Of a stretch of DNA of 43,737 nt, positions 15,097 to 25,149 are shown in pieces; the stretch's first letter is position 1, and each line of letters begins with the position of its first letter. The position numbers and the translations under genes are program-made. Below the pieces are notes generated by a model, which saw only the letters and a program-made list of their open reading frames with translations, ran no database searches and was not told where the DNA came from. The stretch is from an uncultured bacterium (GTDB lineage: Bacteria; Bacillota_I; Bacilli_A; RF39; UBA660), in NCBI GenBank assembly GCA_946560065.1, contig CAMNUE010000013.1:1-43737 (forward strand), given 5' to 3'.

Positions 15097-16953
15097 ATGT
15101 ATATAGAGAAAATTGAAAGTAGTAGTGATTTAAAAAAGATGGATTTGACTAGTAAGAAAAAATTGGCTTCGGAGATTAGAGAGTATATCCTTGATGTTGT
15201 ATCAAAGAACGGTGGACATTTGGCCTCTAATTTGGGAGTAGTTGAATTAACGATTGCTTTAGAGAGTGTTTTTGATGTGTCACGTGATAAGATTGTTTGG
15301 GATGTGGGACATCAGTGTTATACACATAAGATTATTAATGGTAGGTATGAAGAGTTTAAAACTTTAAGAAAATTTAAGGGATTATCTGGATTTCCAAAAA
15401 CAAGTGAATCATTAACAGATGCTTTTAATACTGGTCATAGTAGTACTTCAATTTCGGCAGCAATGGGGTTTGCGAAGGCTAGGGATATTAGACATAAAAA
15501 GAATCATGTGGTAGCAGTTATTGGAGATGGAGCACTAACTGGTGGTATGGCAATGGAGGCACTTAATCATGTTGGTAGTTCGAATACTAATATGATTGTA
15601 GTATTAAATGATAATGAGATGAGTATTTCGAAAAACATTGGTGGAATAAATAAATTATTAACGAGACTTAGAAGTAAAAAAAATTATACTAGGTCTAATC
15701 AATTAGGTAGAAATGTTGTTTTAAGAATTCCAGTTGTTGGAGGATTATTTGTCAAATTAGTTAGTAAATTAAAAACTAGTGTGAAAAATGTTATTATACC
15801 AGGAATGTATTTTGAAGAAATTGGTTTTAGATATTTAGGACCAGTTGATGGGCATGATATTAATACGTTAGAAAAACTTTTTTCAAGAGCAAAAGAATTA
15901 GACGGACCTATTCTTATTCATGTGCTAACTAAAAAGGGAAAAGGTTATAGTATTGCGGAGGATAATCCGGATAAGTTTCATGGTGTTTCGGCATTTGATT
16001 TAGAAACAGGTAAATCTTTGAGTCAGAAGAAAAAGGATTATTCAAAAGTGTTTGGAGATAAACTTGTTAATATGGCGAAGGAGAATAAAAAGATTGTTGC
16101 AATTACGGCAGCAATGAAGGATGGAACAGGTCTTGGTGAATTTGCAGCGAAGTATCCTGAAAGGTTTTTTGATGTAGGAATTGCAGAAGGACATGCTTTG
16201 ACTTTTGCGGCAGGATTAGCGAAGGAAGGATTGATACCTTTTGTTTCAATTTATTCTTCGTTTTATCAAAGAGCATATGATCAGATAATTCATGATATTT
16301 GTTTACAAGAGTTACCTGTAGTAATGTGTGTTGATAGAGCTGGAATTGTTGGAAATGATGGGGAAACTCATCAAGGGTTATATGATATGGCGTTTTTTAG
16401 GTTAATTCCTAATTTAACAATTATGGCTCCAAAAGATTTTTCAGAATTAGAAGAAATGATGGAATTTGCGGTTAATTTAGAAAAGCCTGTAGTAATTAGA
16501 TATCCAAGAGGTGGAGAAAGTGGTGTTAAATTTACTTCTAAGCCATTAAAATACGGTAAGAGTGAAGTAGTAAGGAAAGGAAATGATTTATCGATTATTG
16601 CGATTGGAAATAAGGTTTCAAGGGCGATGGAAGTTGCAGAGTTATTAGATAATGATGGAATTAGTTCTGAAGTAATTAATTGTAGATTTTTAAAGCCATT
16701 AGATACTAGAACAATAGGTGATAGTTTAAAGAAGACTGGTAAGTGTATTGTAATAGAAGATGGAACAGTAATTGGAGGTCTTTCATCGGCAATTACTGAG
16801 TTGATTTTAGAAAAGAGACTGGATGTAGATTTTTCATCTTATGCCTATCCAGATAAGTTTATTAAACATGGCAGTGTTGAGGAATTAGAAAAACAGAATA
16901 AAGTCGATGCCAAAAGTATTTTTCGTGACGTTAAGAATAAATTTAAGTTTTAA
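15097..16953 (+). CDS. dxs: 1-deoxy-D-xylulose-5-phosphate synthase
   Basis: 618 residues, full length for the family. It joins pyruvate and glyceraldehyde 3-phosphate to make DXP, the first step of the MEP isoprenoid route, using thiamine diphosphate in the cytoplasm. NGGHLASNLGVVELT, the DVGHQCYTHKI segment, the ThDP-binding GDGALTGGMAMEALNHV and the later KGKGYSIAEDNPDKFHG are all intact, as is RAGIVGNDGETHQGLYD of the pyrimidine domain. ATG 15097 follows GGAG by 8 nt. It is a single gene here, not with other MEP genes, and ends in a strong terminator. Its place between two surface-protein regions looks incidental. Confidence 0.97.
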   Translation: MYIEKIESSSDLKKMDLTSKKKLASEIREYILDVVSKNGGHLASNLGVVELTIALESVFDVSRDKIVWDVGHQCYTHKIINGRYEEFKTLRKFKGLSGFPKTSESLTDAFNTGHSSTSISAAMGFAKARDIRHKKNHVVAVIGDGALTGGMAMEALNHVGSSNTNMIVVLNDNEMSISKNIGGINKLLTRLRSKKNYTRSNQLGRNVVLRIPVVGGLFVKLVSKLKTSVKNVIIPGMYFEEIGFRYLGPVDGHDINTLEKLFSRAKELDGPILIHVLTKKGKGYSIAEDNPDKFHGVSAFDLETGKSLSQKKKDYSKVFGDKLVNMAKENKKIVAITAAMKDGTGLGEFAAKYPERFFDVGIAEGHALTFAAGLAKEGLIPFVSIYSSFYQRAYDQIIHDICLQELPVVMCVDRAGIVGNDGETHQGLYDMAFFRLIPNLTIMAPKDFSELEEMMEFAVNLEKPVVIRYPRGGESGVKFTSKPLKYGKSEVVRKGNDLSIIAIGNKVSRAMEVAELLDNDGISSEVINCRFLKPLDTRTIGDSLKKTGKCIVIEDGTVIGGLSSAITELILEKRLDVDFSSYAYPDKFIKHGSVEELEKQNKVDAKSIFRDVKNKFKF

Positions 16954-16962
16954 ATTGTTTAG

Positions 16963-17000
16963 AAAAGTATGTAAATTTAGATGAATTTACATACTTTTTT
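16963..17000 (+). terminator. Strong terminator after dxs
   Basis: Perfect 15-bp stem AAAAGTATGTAAATT (16963-16977) with AATTTACATACTTTT (16984-16998), loop of 6, followed by T residues. Confidence 0.9.
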
Positions 17001-17014
17001 GATTATTTGTATGC

Positions 17015-17043
17015 TTGACAGAAACATGTTTGAAAGGTATTAT
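17015..17043 (+). promoter_or_regulatory. Promoter of the second VWA gene with palindrome in the spacer
   Basis: TTGACA (17015-17020), a 17-nt spacer and TATTAT (17038-17043), close to consensus. The spacer contains the 10-bp palindrome AAACATGTTT (17022-17031), which could be an operator. Confidence 0.75.
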
Positions 17044-17082
17044 TTTTATATGGAATAATAAGTATAAGAAAGGATTTTGAAT

Positions 17083-20055
17083 ATGAGTAAGATTAAAGAT
17101 AGTATGAATTTTTTGAAGAGAATTATTATTAAAAATAGAGTGGCGGTTTTTAGTTCTATATTAATTTTATTTTTAGGAATTGTTGCGGTTCCAAGTATAT
17201 TTGCACAACCTCGAGCTATTAAGAATGTTGAAATCTTTTCAGAGAAACTTGATTATGAAAAAAAAGAACCAGGTTCTTGGAAGATAGATAAGAGTGCAAA
17301 GTGGTTAAGTAAGGGTGTAGCTGAAATTAATTTTGATGTAAATAGTGTGATGAAGAGTAGTAGTAAGTATACTGATGTATTATTTGTTTTAGATATCTCT
17401 GGGTCAATGGATGGAGATAAATTGGATAGAGTTAAGACTGACAGTATTCAATTAATCGAGAGTTTACTTTTAAATGAAAAAAATAGAGCGGGACTTATTA
17501 CTTTTGATAGTGATTCTGAGATAGTATCAGATTTTACAAGTGACAAAAGTATCTTAATTAATGAGATAAATGATCTTTCTACGAAGGGAGCTACTAACTA
17601 TTATAGGGCTTTAATAAATGTTGATAATGTTCTTAGAAATTATGTTAAAGAAGATAATAGGGAGTGTGTAGTTTTATTTTTGACAGATGGTTTTCCTTGT
17701 GTTGATACTCCTAACGAGGTTGGACAGTATGATTATTTGAAAAGTCAATATCCATTTATTACAATTAATGGAGTTCAATATGAAATGGGAGCTACGATAC
17801 TTGATTCTATAAGAATAATAAGTGACAATCAGTACATTGCAGATATGGAAACTTTGAATAATGTTTTATTTGATGCATCTGTTTCTACTATTGCATATGA
17901 TAATTTTGAAATAACTGATTACATCGATACTAATTATTTTTATGTTGAGAGTGAGGAAGCTATTAAAGTTAATCAAGGTGATGTATTTTTTGATAAGGAT
18001 AATCAAAAATTCACTTGGAAGATAAATAAGTTAAGGTCTGGCTCAAAGTCTAAGATGACAATTAAAGCTAAGCTTAAGGAAGAATTAATAGGTGAAGGTG
18101 GATTTTATCCGACTAATGAGAAGGAAGAAATCAAGAGTAAGATAAACGAAGATATTGAGAATGTCATGAGTTATAAAACTCCTGTTTTAGCTGAAATATA
18201 TAAAGTCACATATGATGGTAATGCGCCTGATGGTTGTAGAGTAGAAGGAGTTCCTTTAGAAGAACAGCATACAGTATTTGATACAGTTGCTATAAATGAT
18301 AGTGTTCCAAAGTGTGATGGATACAAATTTAAGGGATGGAAAATAGTAACGAAGGACGCTAAAAAGGTTAATAATGATTATTTTATTATGCCAGAAGATG
18401 ACGTTAGTATATTAGCTACTTGGAGTAAGCTCGATATGAAAAAGTCTATGACTGGTACTGTAAATAAAACTATGACGTTATATGAGCAAGTTAAGTCTGA
18501 TGTAAATTATAGTAGTAAGTTCGCAAAAGAATACACAGGAGATAAGAGTACTTTTAAAGGAAATGAAAAAGTATACTATTATTATGGAGAAGCAGCTAAT
18601 AATAATGTGTTGTTTGCAGATTATTGTTGGAAGATAGTTAGAACTACAGATACAGGAGGAGTAAAACTTTTATATAATGGAGTTCCTAGTGAAGATATGA
18701 AATGCAATAATAGTGGTAAGGCATCATCTTTAACAAAAGAACAAATAAATGAGAGCACAGCAACAATACTTTATAATTCTACTACTTCTACTTTTGGTGA
18801 CGTAGGATATATGTATAATAAAGAAAGTTCTCTAAACTACAAATGGAGTTCTGTTAATGTTTTTGATACAGGAAGTCTTACATATCCTGATACACCGCTT
18901 GCACTGGGTGAGTATAGTGTAATTAATAACTATGAGGCAATACCTTATACATTCGATGAATCTACAAGCGAGTGGTCTAGCAATAATCATGAAGATTCTT
19001 CTTTGGCAACGATTGAGTTTAAAGTTCAAGAAAATGGAAATTATCGATTAAATTATTCTTTATCTAGTGCAAATAATGATATGGTTACTTTCTATGTTGA
19101 TGATGTTCAAAAGGCACAAATTAGTGGTGTTAAATCTAGTAAAATAGAATTAGATAATTTAACAACAGCTAATGTGATAAAAGTTACGTATTCTAAAGAT
19201 GATAGCGGTTCTTATGGAAAAGATGGTGTAGTCTTCAATGTTGGAAGAAAAAGTGATGAACCAGTAGATACAAGATCATTATATGGTAATTCATATGTTT
19301 ATGAAAATGGAATTTATACATTAAAGGATGCAAAGAAATTTGATTTTCCAGAACAAATTCAACAATTATATAATTATCATTATACTTGTTTTAATACGAC
19401 TGGAGCTTGTGATACTTTATATTATATTAATGATTGTAGTGAGAATAATTTTGAATATGTTATTTTAAATAACGGAAAAGGAATCGATGATATTTTGTTT
19501 GAAGCACTTTATAAAGATGATGTAAATAAAGATGATTCAACATTAAAGAAAGTAATTGATACTTGGTATGAAAATAATATGACAAAATATACATCTTATT
19601 TGGAGGATACAGTATGGTGTAATGATCGAAGTGCTTACGACTATGGTGGTTTTAATTCGAATGGTGGAGAGTTTGGACCATTATTCTTCACATCACATGC
19701 TTATGATAAAGATTTGTGGTGTTTGCATAAGAGTGACAGATTTACGGTAAGTAGTGCAAATGGTAATGGTGCATTAAAATATCCGGTTGGAACAATAACG
19801 GGTCAGGAGATAGAACTTGCTTTTTCTAATAGTGCATCTCCTTTGGCTTCTGGTGAATTGTACTGGACTATGACACCAGTGTATTTTAATGGATTACCTT
19901 TTGTTTATCGTGTGCATAGTACTGGCGTAACTGCAAATAGTGTTTTAAGTCGTACTCTTGGTGTTAGACCAGCAGTATCTTTAAGGGATGGTATCGGTTA
20001 TACTGATGGAAATGGTTCTGTAGATAATCCTTATGTAATTAGTCTTAGTAGTTAA
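17083..20055 (+). CDS. Giant VWA-domain surface protein, paralogue of the gene at 3955
   Basis: 990 residues from ATG 17083 (AGGA 8 nt upstream; the in-frame TTG at 17077 is too close to the SD). A signal/anchor segment (about 20-38, ending PSIFAQP) could be cleaved after Ala. The VWA domain has MIDAS Asp104-x-Ser106-x-Ser108, TNYYRAL and TDG. It is followed by an InlB-like repeat, the YCWKIVRTTDTGGVKLLYNG module, a beta-sandwich insert and the closing YWTMTPVYFNG ... GVRPAVSLRDG. The order is identical to the first paralogue; the insert and the closing loop differ most. No LPXTG. It is transcribed alone, so the two paralogues can be expressed independently. Confidence 0.85.
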   Translation: MSKIKDSMNFLKRIIIKNRVAVFSSILILFLGIVAVPSIFAQPRAIKNVEIFSEKLDYEKKEPGSWKIDKSAKWLSKGVAEINFDVNSVMKSSSKYTDVLFVLDISGSMDGDKLDRVKTDSIQLIESLLLNEKNRAGLITFDSDSEIVSDFTSDKSILINEINDLSTKGATNYYRALINVDNVLRNYVKEDNRECVVLFLTDGFPCVDTPNEVGQYDYLKSQYPFITINGVQYEMGATILDSIRIISDNQYIADMETLNNVLFDASVSTIAYDNFEITDYIDTNYFYVESEEAIKVNQGDVFFDKDNQKFTWKINKLRSGSKSKMTIKAKLKEELIGEGGFYPTNEKEEIKSKINEDIENVMSYKTPVLAEIYKVTYDGNAPDGCRVEGVPLEEQHTVFDTVAINDSVPKCDGYKFKGWKIVTKDAKKVNNDYFIMPEDDVSILATWSKLDMKKSMTGTVNKTMTLYEQVKSDVNYSSKFAKEYTGDKSTFKGNEKVYYYYGEAANNNVLFADYCWKIVRTTDTGGVKLLYNGVPSEDMKCNNSGKASSLTKEQINESTATILYNSTTSTFGDVGYMYNKESSLNYKWSSVNVFDTGSLTYPDTPLALGEYSVINNYEAIPYTFDESTSEWSSNNHEDSSLATIEFKVQENGNYRLNYSLSSANNDMVTFYVDDVQKAQISGVKSSKIELDNLTTANVIKVTYSKDDSGSYGKDGVVFNVGRKSDEPVDTRSLYGNSYVYENGIYTLKDAKKFDFPEQIQQLYNYHYTCFNTTGACDTLYYINDCSENNFEYVILNNGKGIDDILFEALYKDDVNKDDSTLKKVIDTWYENNMTKYTSYLEDTVWCNDRSAYDYGGFNSNGGEFGPLFFTSHAYDKDLWCLHKSDRFTVSSANGNGALKYPVGTITGQEIELAFSNSASPLASGELYWTMTPVYFNGLPFVYRVHSTGVTANSVLSRTLGVRPAVSLRDGIGYTDGNGSVDNPYVISLSS

Positions 20056-20067
20056 TTTAGACATAAT

Positions 20068-20099
20068 AAAACCTTTAGCTTTGAACTAAAGGTTTTTCT
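20068..20099. terminator. Bidirectional terminator between VWA gene and proS
   Basis: AAAACCTTTAG (20068-20078) and CTAAAGGTTTT (20086-20096), an 11-bp perfect stem with T-runs on both strands. It ends the VWA transcript on the plus strand and proS on the minus strand. Confidence 0.9.
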
Positions 20100-20101
20100 T
20101 T

Positions 20102-21547
20102 TTAATATGATTTTCCCCAAACAACATAGTGTTTAGCTTTTTTACCACAGCATACACATTTTTCTTTTGTCTTATCTTGTTCATCTAATGGCATACATCT
20201 TGAACCGCATCCACCAGTTTCATATTTAATGATATCTTCACATTCTTCGCTACCACACCAACTAGCTTTAATGAATCCAATATTGTCTTTAGCAATTTCT
20301 TTCATTTCTTCTAAAGTGTTAGCTTCATAGATATGCTCATCTAAGAACTTTTTAGCTCTATCATACATATCTTTTTGAATTGTATCTAAGATTGTTGGTA
20401 ATTCTTTTTCTAAATCATCAATTGAGATAGTGATTTTTTCTCTTGTATCTCTTCTTACGATTACTAATTGATTGTTTTCAATATCTTTTGGTCCAATTTC
20501 AATTCTCGTAGGTATTCCTAACATTTCTTGTTCTGAGAACTTGAAACCTGGAGTTTTTTCAGAGTCATCAACTTTAACTCTAATATTTATTTTCTTTAAT
20601 CTAGCAACTAAATCATTAGCTTTATCTAAAACGCCTTCTTTATGTTGAGCTATTGGGATAATCATTGTTTGTGTTGGAGCAATTCTTGGTGGTAGAACTA
20701 AACCTGAATCATCACCATGAACCATGATTATTGCACCAATTATTCTTGTAGATAATCCCCAAGATGTTTCATAAACACTATGAAGATTATTATTCTTATC
20801 TAAATATTTGATATCGAATGTATCTGGGAAACCATTTCCAAAGAAGTGACTAGTTCCAGATTGAAGTGCTTTTCCATCATGCATCATTGCTTCAATTGTA
20901 TAAGTGTCCTCAGCACCTGCGAATTTCTCTGATTCTGTTTTCTTTCCACATATTAATGGAATAGCTAGTTCTTCAGTTACAAAGTCATGATAGACTTTAA
21001 ACATTAATTTTGTTCTTTCTTCTGCTTCTTCAGCTGTTGCATGGATTGTATGACCTTCTTGCCATAAGAATTCACGAGAACGAAGAAACGGTCTTGTTGT
21101 TTTTTCCCATCTTAGTACCGAATTCCATTGGTTCCAAACTAATGGTAAGTCACGATAGGACTTAACAATCTTTTGCCATAAGTCACAAAATAATGTTTCT
21201 GATGTTGGTCTTATGCAGAATCTTTCTTCTAATTTCTCACCACCACCATGAGTAACCCAAGCTACTTCAGGAGCAAAACCTTCTACATGCTTGCTTTCCT
21301 TTTGTAATAAGCTTTCTGGGATAATAACCGGTAGGTAAACGTTCTCCACACCAGTTTCTTTGAATCTAGCATCTAGATTTTTCTGAATATTTTCCCAGAT
21401 GGCATAACCATTCGGCAAATAATTAAGGCATCCTTTAACGCCAGAGTAATCACAAAGTTTAGCTTCTTTTACAACGTCTGTATACCATTGTGCAAAGTCT
21501 TCACTGCGTGATGTAATTGATTGTACAAATTTCTTTTCATTTGCCAT
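20102..21547 (-). CDS. proS: Prolyl-tRNA synthetase, short archaeal/eukaryotic type
   Basis: 481 residues. Class II enzyme charging tRNA-Pro. There is no INS editing insertion, and the C-terminus carries a zinc-type Cys cluster ([28 protein letters not shown]) ending in Tyr (VVWGKSY), as in type 3 ProRS. Motif 2 ([14 protein letters not shown]) and the proline-binding [11 protein letters not shown] are intact. ATG 21547 (ANEKKFVQS) is chosen because AAGGAGA lies just upstream; a longer frame to 21586 has no SD. Promoter TTGAAT-17-TAAAAT is on the minus strand. Occurrence of this form in a Firmicute is typical for Mollicutes-like groups. Confidence 0.95.
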   Translation of the reverse strand: MANEKKFVQSITSRSEDFAQWYTDVVKEAKLCDYSGVKGCLNYLPNGYAIWENIQKNLDARFKETGVENVYLPVIIPESLLQKESKHVEGFAPEVAWVTHGGGEKLEERFCIRPTSETLFCDLWQKIVKSYRDLPLVWNQWNSVLRWEKTTRPFLRSREFLWQEGHTIHATAEEAEERTKLMFKVYHDFVTEELAIPLICGKKTESEKFAGAEDTYTIEAMMHDGKALQSGTSHFFGNGFPDTFDIKYLDKNNNLHSVYETSWGLSTRIIGAIIMVHGDDSGLVLPPRIAPTQTMIIPIAQHKEGVLDKANDLVARLKKINIRVKVDDSEKTPGFKFSEQEMLGIPTRIEIGPKDIENNQLVIVRRDTREKITISIDDLEKELPTILDTIQKDMYDRAKKFLDEHIYEANTLEEMKEIAKDNIGFIKASWCGSEECEDIIKYETGGCGSRCMPLDEQDKTKEKCVCCGKKAKHYVVWGKSY

Positions 21548-21576
21548 AAAATTTCTCCTTCCTTTCATATTAGTTA

Positions 21577-21605
21577 ATTTTACCATAATAAATGCGATAA
21601 TTCAA
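21577..21605 (-). promoter_or_regulatory. proS promoter
   Basis: On the minus strand TTGAAT (21605-21600), a 17-nt spacer and TAAAAT (21582-21577), about 30 bp before the proS start. Confidence 0.65.
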
Positions 21606-21650
21606 ATAATATTCTTATTTTGTAGACATATTATTAATTAGGTGATTTAT

Positions 21651-22718
21651 TTGAAATGGTATAAATTTATAATTATTTTCTTTTTGTGTGTAACTTTTCC
21701 CTTGAATGTTTTTGCGGATAGTGGAGCTTCTACTATAGTAATGGAGATGAGCAGTGGAAGAGTCTTATATTCTAGAGATGCTGATAGTAAAAGGCTCATT
21801 GCATCTATCACTAAGATAATGACGTGTATTGTGACACTTGAAAATGCATCACTTGATAAGGTTATTACTGTCGGAGATGAAGTTCTGAAAATGTACGGAA
21901 CTAATATTTACATTGAAGTAGGGGAAAAGATGAGTATTAGGGATTTATTATATGGATTAATGCTTAGAAGTGGAAATGATGCGGCTATGGTTTTAGCAAA
22001 TAATGTTTTTAATAGTGAAGAGAAGTTTGTGGAAGCTATGAATAAGAAGGCTAAAGAGATTGGAATGGTTAATACAACTTTTAGTAATCCTCATGGATTA
22101 GATGAGGAAACTAAGAATTATTCTACTGCTAGGGATATGGTGATTTTATCTAGATATGCTTATAATAATGAAACTTATCGTGAGATTGTTAAGACTAAGA
22201 AATATACTTGTAAATCAAATATGAAAAGTTATGCCTGGTATAATAGAATGACCTTAATGAATACTTATAAGTCATGTATTGGTGGTAAGAATGGCTATAC
22301 TCCTAGTGCTGGGAAGACACTTGTTTCTTTAGCAGAGGATAAGGGAATGACATTAAGCATTGTTAGTTTAAAGGACTCAGATATTTACAATAATCATGAA
22401 ATTTTGTATAAAAAATATTTTGACAAGTATAAGTTGTATACAATTATAGATAAAAACAATTTTTTTATTGATTCTAATTTTACAGATGGTGATGTTTATA
22501 TTAGGGAATCATTTAAATATCCACTTACAGAAGATGAGTTAAAAAGAATTAGTACTTTTATAAAAATAGATAGAGAGAGTAGTGGAGAAGTTTGTGGTGA
22601 TGTTATTATTAGATTTGATGATAAAGAAATTGGAAAAATAAAAGTATATAGAAAAATAACAGAAAAAAAAGAAGATATAAGTATCTTCCAAAAGTTTAAA
22701 AAATTATTCATTAGATAA
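21651..22718 (+). CDS. D-alanyl-D-alanine carboxypeptidase (DacF/PBP5-like) with KNG motif
   Basis: 355 residues; start TTG 21651, 8 nt after AGG of AGGTGAT. Signal peptide about 1-22 (cut after VFA). The S11 fold has Ser52-x-x-Lys55 (SITK) and Ser107-Gly-Asn109 (SGN), both intact. The third box is Lys213-Asn-Gly215 (GGKNGYTPSAGK) where the family has KTG. A C-terminal domain of about 110 residues and a basic tail end the protein. It would trim the pentapeptide stem of peptidoglycan at the outer face of the membrane. The Thr-to-Asn change may alter beta-lactam or substrate binding. Its stop overlaps the end of the convergent phosphoesterase gene by 15 nt. Confidence 0.9.
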   Translation: MKWYKFIIIFFLCVTFPLNVFADSGASTIVMEMSSGRVLYSRDADSKRLIASITKIMTCIVTLENASLDKVITVGDEVLKMYGTNIYIEVGEKMSIRDLLYGLMLRSGNDAAMVLANNVFNSEEKFVEAMNKKAKEIGMVNTTFSNPHGLDEETKNYSTARDMVILSRYAYNNETYREIVKTKKYTCKSNMKSYAWYNRMTLMNTYKSCIGGKNGYTPSAGKTLVSLAEDKGMTLSIVSLKDSDIYNNHEILYKKYFDKYKLYTIIDKNNFFIDSNFTDGDVYIRESFKYPLTEDELKRISTFIKIDRESSGEVCGDVIIRFDDKEIGKIKVYRKITEKKEDISIFQKFKKLFIR

Positions 22719-23624
22719 CCTGAAGAAGTTAATAGATGGTCTACAGAAAAGACGAATACTATTAGAATTATTTGTTCCTAAGCCACTAGATATGTATAGT
22801 TTAGAATCATTTATTTTATAGTAGTCTTGATCATACTTACTAGCTCCTTCTTTTTTCATGGCATAATGTAGATAAGGAACTCTGATATTTCCATTGTGAG
22901 AATGTCCTGCTAGAAAAAGGTCTGATTTATAGTTATCAATTACATCATCAACATAATCTGGTTGATGAAGGATAGTAATTGTATAAATGTTTGAATTATG
23001 AGTTTCTTCTTTAAAATAAGAATAAGCAGTGTCTAACTCATTTGTATCTTTAATTGGAGTAGATAATCCTACTAAAAGGAGAGGGTCATTGTTATTGTTA
23101 AAGATTAATTCATGTTCATTTTTTAATATAGAAAAATCACTTTGATTAAAGATTGTTGTAAAAGCATCTTCATCTTCTTCTCCTAAGATGGCATATTTTC
23201 CTAGGGAAGCATTTAATTTTTTAAATTCATCAATTAACTTTTCTTGTTCTTTTAAAGATATTTTATAGTCTTTATTAATTAAATCACCTGTAAAGAGAAT
23301 TAAATCTGGTTTTCTTTCATTAATTAATTTTACAATCTTTTTAACATCTTCTAAGAACATGGTACTACCGTAATGTAAGTCAGTAAATTGTATTATTTTT
23401 AATCCATTGAATGTTGTTGGGATTTTTTTATCTTTAATACGATATTCTCTTACACCAACTTTTACAGTTGAGACATAAGTTGTATAGCAGAAAAATAGAG
23501 ATACACTTATGATTAATATTATGGATATTTTGAAAATTAATTTTATTGTCTTTTTGATATTTTCTTTATTTTGTTCTTTGAAAATTTCTCTTTGCTTCTC
23601 TTCATTAATTTCTTGCCGTGTCAT
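22704..23624 (-). CDS. Membrane-anchored metallophosphoesterase (YkuE-like) with altered motif III
   Basis: 306 residues. One membrane segment (about 30-50) puts the catalytic part outside. Motif I is Asp82-Leu-His84 (FTDLHYGS), motif II Gly113-Asp114 (FTGDLIN), motif IV His220 (TILHQPD) and motif V Gly240-His-Ser-His243 (LAGHSHNG). Motif III, normally GNHD/E, reads Gly148-Glu-Glu-Asp151 here, so the Asn and His that bind metal and phosphate are missing. YkuE-type enzymes act on wall- or membrane-linked phosphates; the change may abolish or redirect activity. SD GGTGAT precedes the ATG. It overlaps the carboxypeptidase gene at the 3' end. Confidence 0.85.
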   Translation of the reverse strand: MTRQEINEEKQREIFKEQNKENIKKTIKLIFKISIILIISVSLFFCYTTYVSTVKVGVREYRIKDKKIPTTFNGLKIIQFTDLHYGSTMFLEDVKKIVKLINERKPDLILFTGDLINKDYKISLKEQEKLIDEFKKLNASLGKYAILGEEDEDAFTTIFNQSDFSILKNEHELIFNNNNDPLLLVGLSTPIKDTNELDTAYSYFKEETHNSNIYTITILHQPDYVDDVIDNYKSDLFLAGHSHNGNIRVPYLHYAMKKEGASKYDQDYYKINDSKLYISSGLGTNNSNSIRLFCRPSINFFRLSNE

Positions 23625-23742
23625 ATTATCACCATTATTATTTTATCATAAGTTTTATATTATTGGAGAGTAAATTGTGAAAGTTATGTAAAATACTTTT
23701 TACTTTGACTTTATTTATGATATTATATTTGTGGTGATATAA

Positions 23743-25149
23743 ATGAAATATGATGTAATAATAGTCGGGGCGGGGCCAGCAGGCCTTTTCAGTGCCTATG
23801 AATTAATAACTAAAAATAAAAAACTTAAGATAGCTTTACTTGATAAAGGTAGTTGTGTTAAGAATCGAGTTTGTCCAATGAACAAAATGGGGGTTCCTTG
23901 TCGTAATTGTAATCCATGTGGCATTCTTTCTGGTTATGGTGGAGCTGGAACTTTTAGCGATGGAAAGCTTAACTTTATTCCAAGACTTGGTAAGAGTGAT
24001 TTAACTAAGTATATGAGTGAGAGTGAAGCTTATAAATTGATAGATGAAACAGAGGAAATATTTAATAAATTTAAGATGGATGCAGAAGTTTATCCAAGCA
24101 ATATTGATGAAGCTAGTGAAATTAGAAAGAAAGTTGCAATAGCTGGAGCTAAACTTTTGCTTATTAAACAGAAACATCTAGGAAGTGATCATTTACCAGA
24201 ATATATTGATGGAATTTGTGATTATTTAGAAGCTAATGGAGTTTCATTGATAGATAGAGCTGATGTTATAGATATTAAATCTGAAGCGGTTAATAAACAT
24301 TTAGTTACTTATAAGAGTTTAAAAGACGAAGTTGTAATTGAAGGGAAAAATGTTATTGTTGCTCCTGGTAGAACTGGTGCTAAATGGGTACAAGAACTTG
24401 CTGATAAGTATGAGATTCCTTATTTATCACAAAGTATTGAAATTGGTGTTAGAGTAGAAGTTAGAAAAGATATTATGGAAAGTATTACTAATATTATTTA
24501 TGATCCAACAATATTTATAAAGACTGATACTTATGGTGATGAGATTAGAACTTTCTGTACTAATCCAGGTGGTTTTGTTGCTAAAGAGAATTATTATGGA
24601 TATATATGTGTAAATGGACATGCTCTTAAAGATGTTAAGAGTAATAATACTAATTTTGCATTTATATCAAAAGTTAATTTGACAGAGCCTGTTACTAATA
24701 CAAGACTTTATGGTGAGAGTATTGCAAAGATTGCTAATGTGTTAGGAGATGGAAAACCAATAATTCAGTCACTTAAAGATTTAAAGAATGGTAGAAGAAG
24801 CGAATGGCATCGTATAAATAAAGGATTTATTGAACCAACACTTAAAGATTGTGTTGCGGGGGATTTAGCTCTTGTTATGCCACACAGAATTATTACAAAT
24901 ATTTTAGAGGGACTTGAGACTCTTGATAAGATAATTCCTGGTGTAGCTAATGACGATACATTATTATATGGACCAGAGATTAAATTCTTTAGTAATGAAA
25001 TAGAAACTGATAATAATTTTAAACTTAAGGATACTAATATTTATTTTATTGGTGATGGTGCTGGTAAGGCTGGAAATATTGTTACTGCTGCAGCTACAGG
25101 ATTAGTTGCTGCTAGAGGTATATTGGAGGAAAAAAATAATGAAAAATAA
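23743..25149 (+). CDS. FAD-dependent dehydrogenase, COG2509 type
   Basis: 468 residues. The N-terminal FAD-binding motif VDIIIVGAGPAG-like (DVIIVGAGPAGLFSAYEL) is followed by a Cys-rich segment (CVKNRVCPMNKMGVPCRNCNPC) and GYGGAGTFSDGKLN, the signature of uncharacterised COG2509 flavoproteins. The C-terminus has the second FAD motif (YFIGDGAGKAGNIVTAAATG). No membrane segment. The substrate is unknown; a conserved role in thiol/redox or cofactor metabolism has not been fixed for the family. SD GGTGATATAA. The last codons overlap the cyclophilin gene by 11 nt, so the two are co-translated. Confidence 0.88.
   Translation: MKYDVIIVGAGPAGLFSAYELITKNKKLKIALLDKGSCVKNRVCPMNKMGVPCRNCNPCGILSGYGGAGTFSDGKLNFIPRLGKSDLTKYMSESEAYKLIDETEEIFNKFKMDAEVYPSNIDEASEIRKKVAIAGAKLLLIKQKHLGSDHLPEYIDGICDYLEANGVSLIDRADVIDIKSEAVNKHLVTYKSLKDEVVIEGKNVIVAPGRTGAKWVQELADKYEIPYLSQSIEIGVRVEVRKDIMESITNIIYDPTIFIKTDTYGDEIRTFCTNPGGFVAKENYYGYICVNGHALKDVKSNNTNFAFISKVNLTEPVTNTRLYGESIAKIANVLGDGKPIIQSLKDLKNGRRSEWHRINKGFIEPTLKDCVAGDLALVMPHRIITNILEGLETLDKIIPGVANDDTLLYGPEIKFFSNEIETDNNFKLKDTNIYFIGDGAGKAGNIVTAAATGLVAARGILEEKNNEK

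Noticed and set aside
3955..20055. Diversity-generating retroelement acting on the VWA proteins
   Set aside because: Lectin-like closing loops vary between paralogues, but no reverse transcriptase or template/variable repeat pair is in the window.
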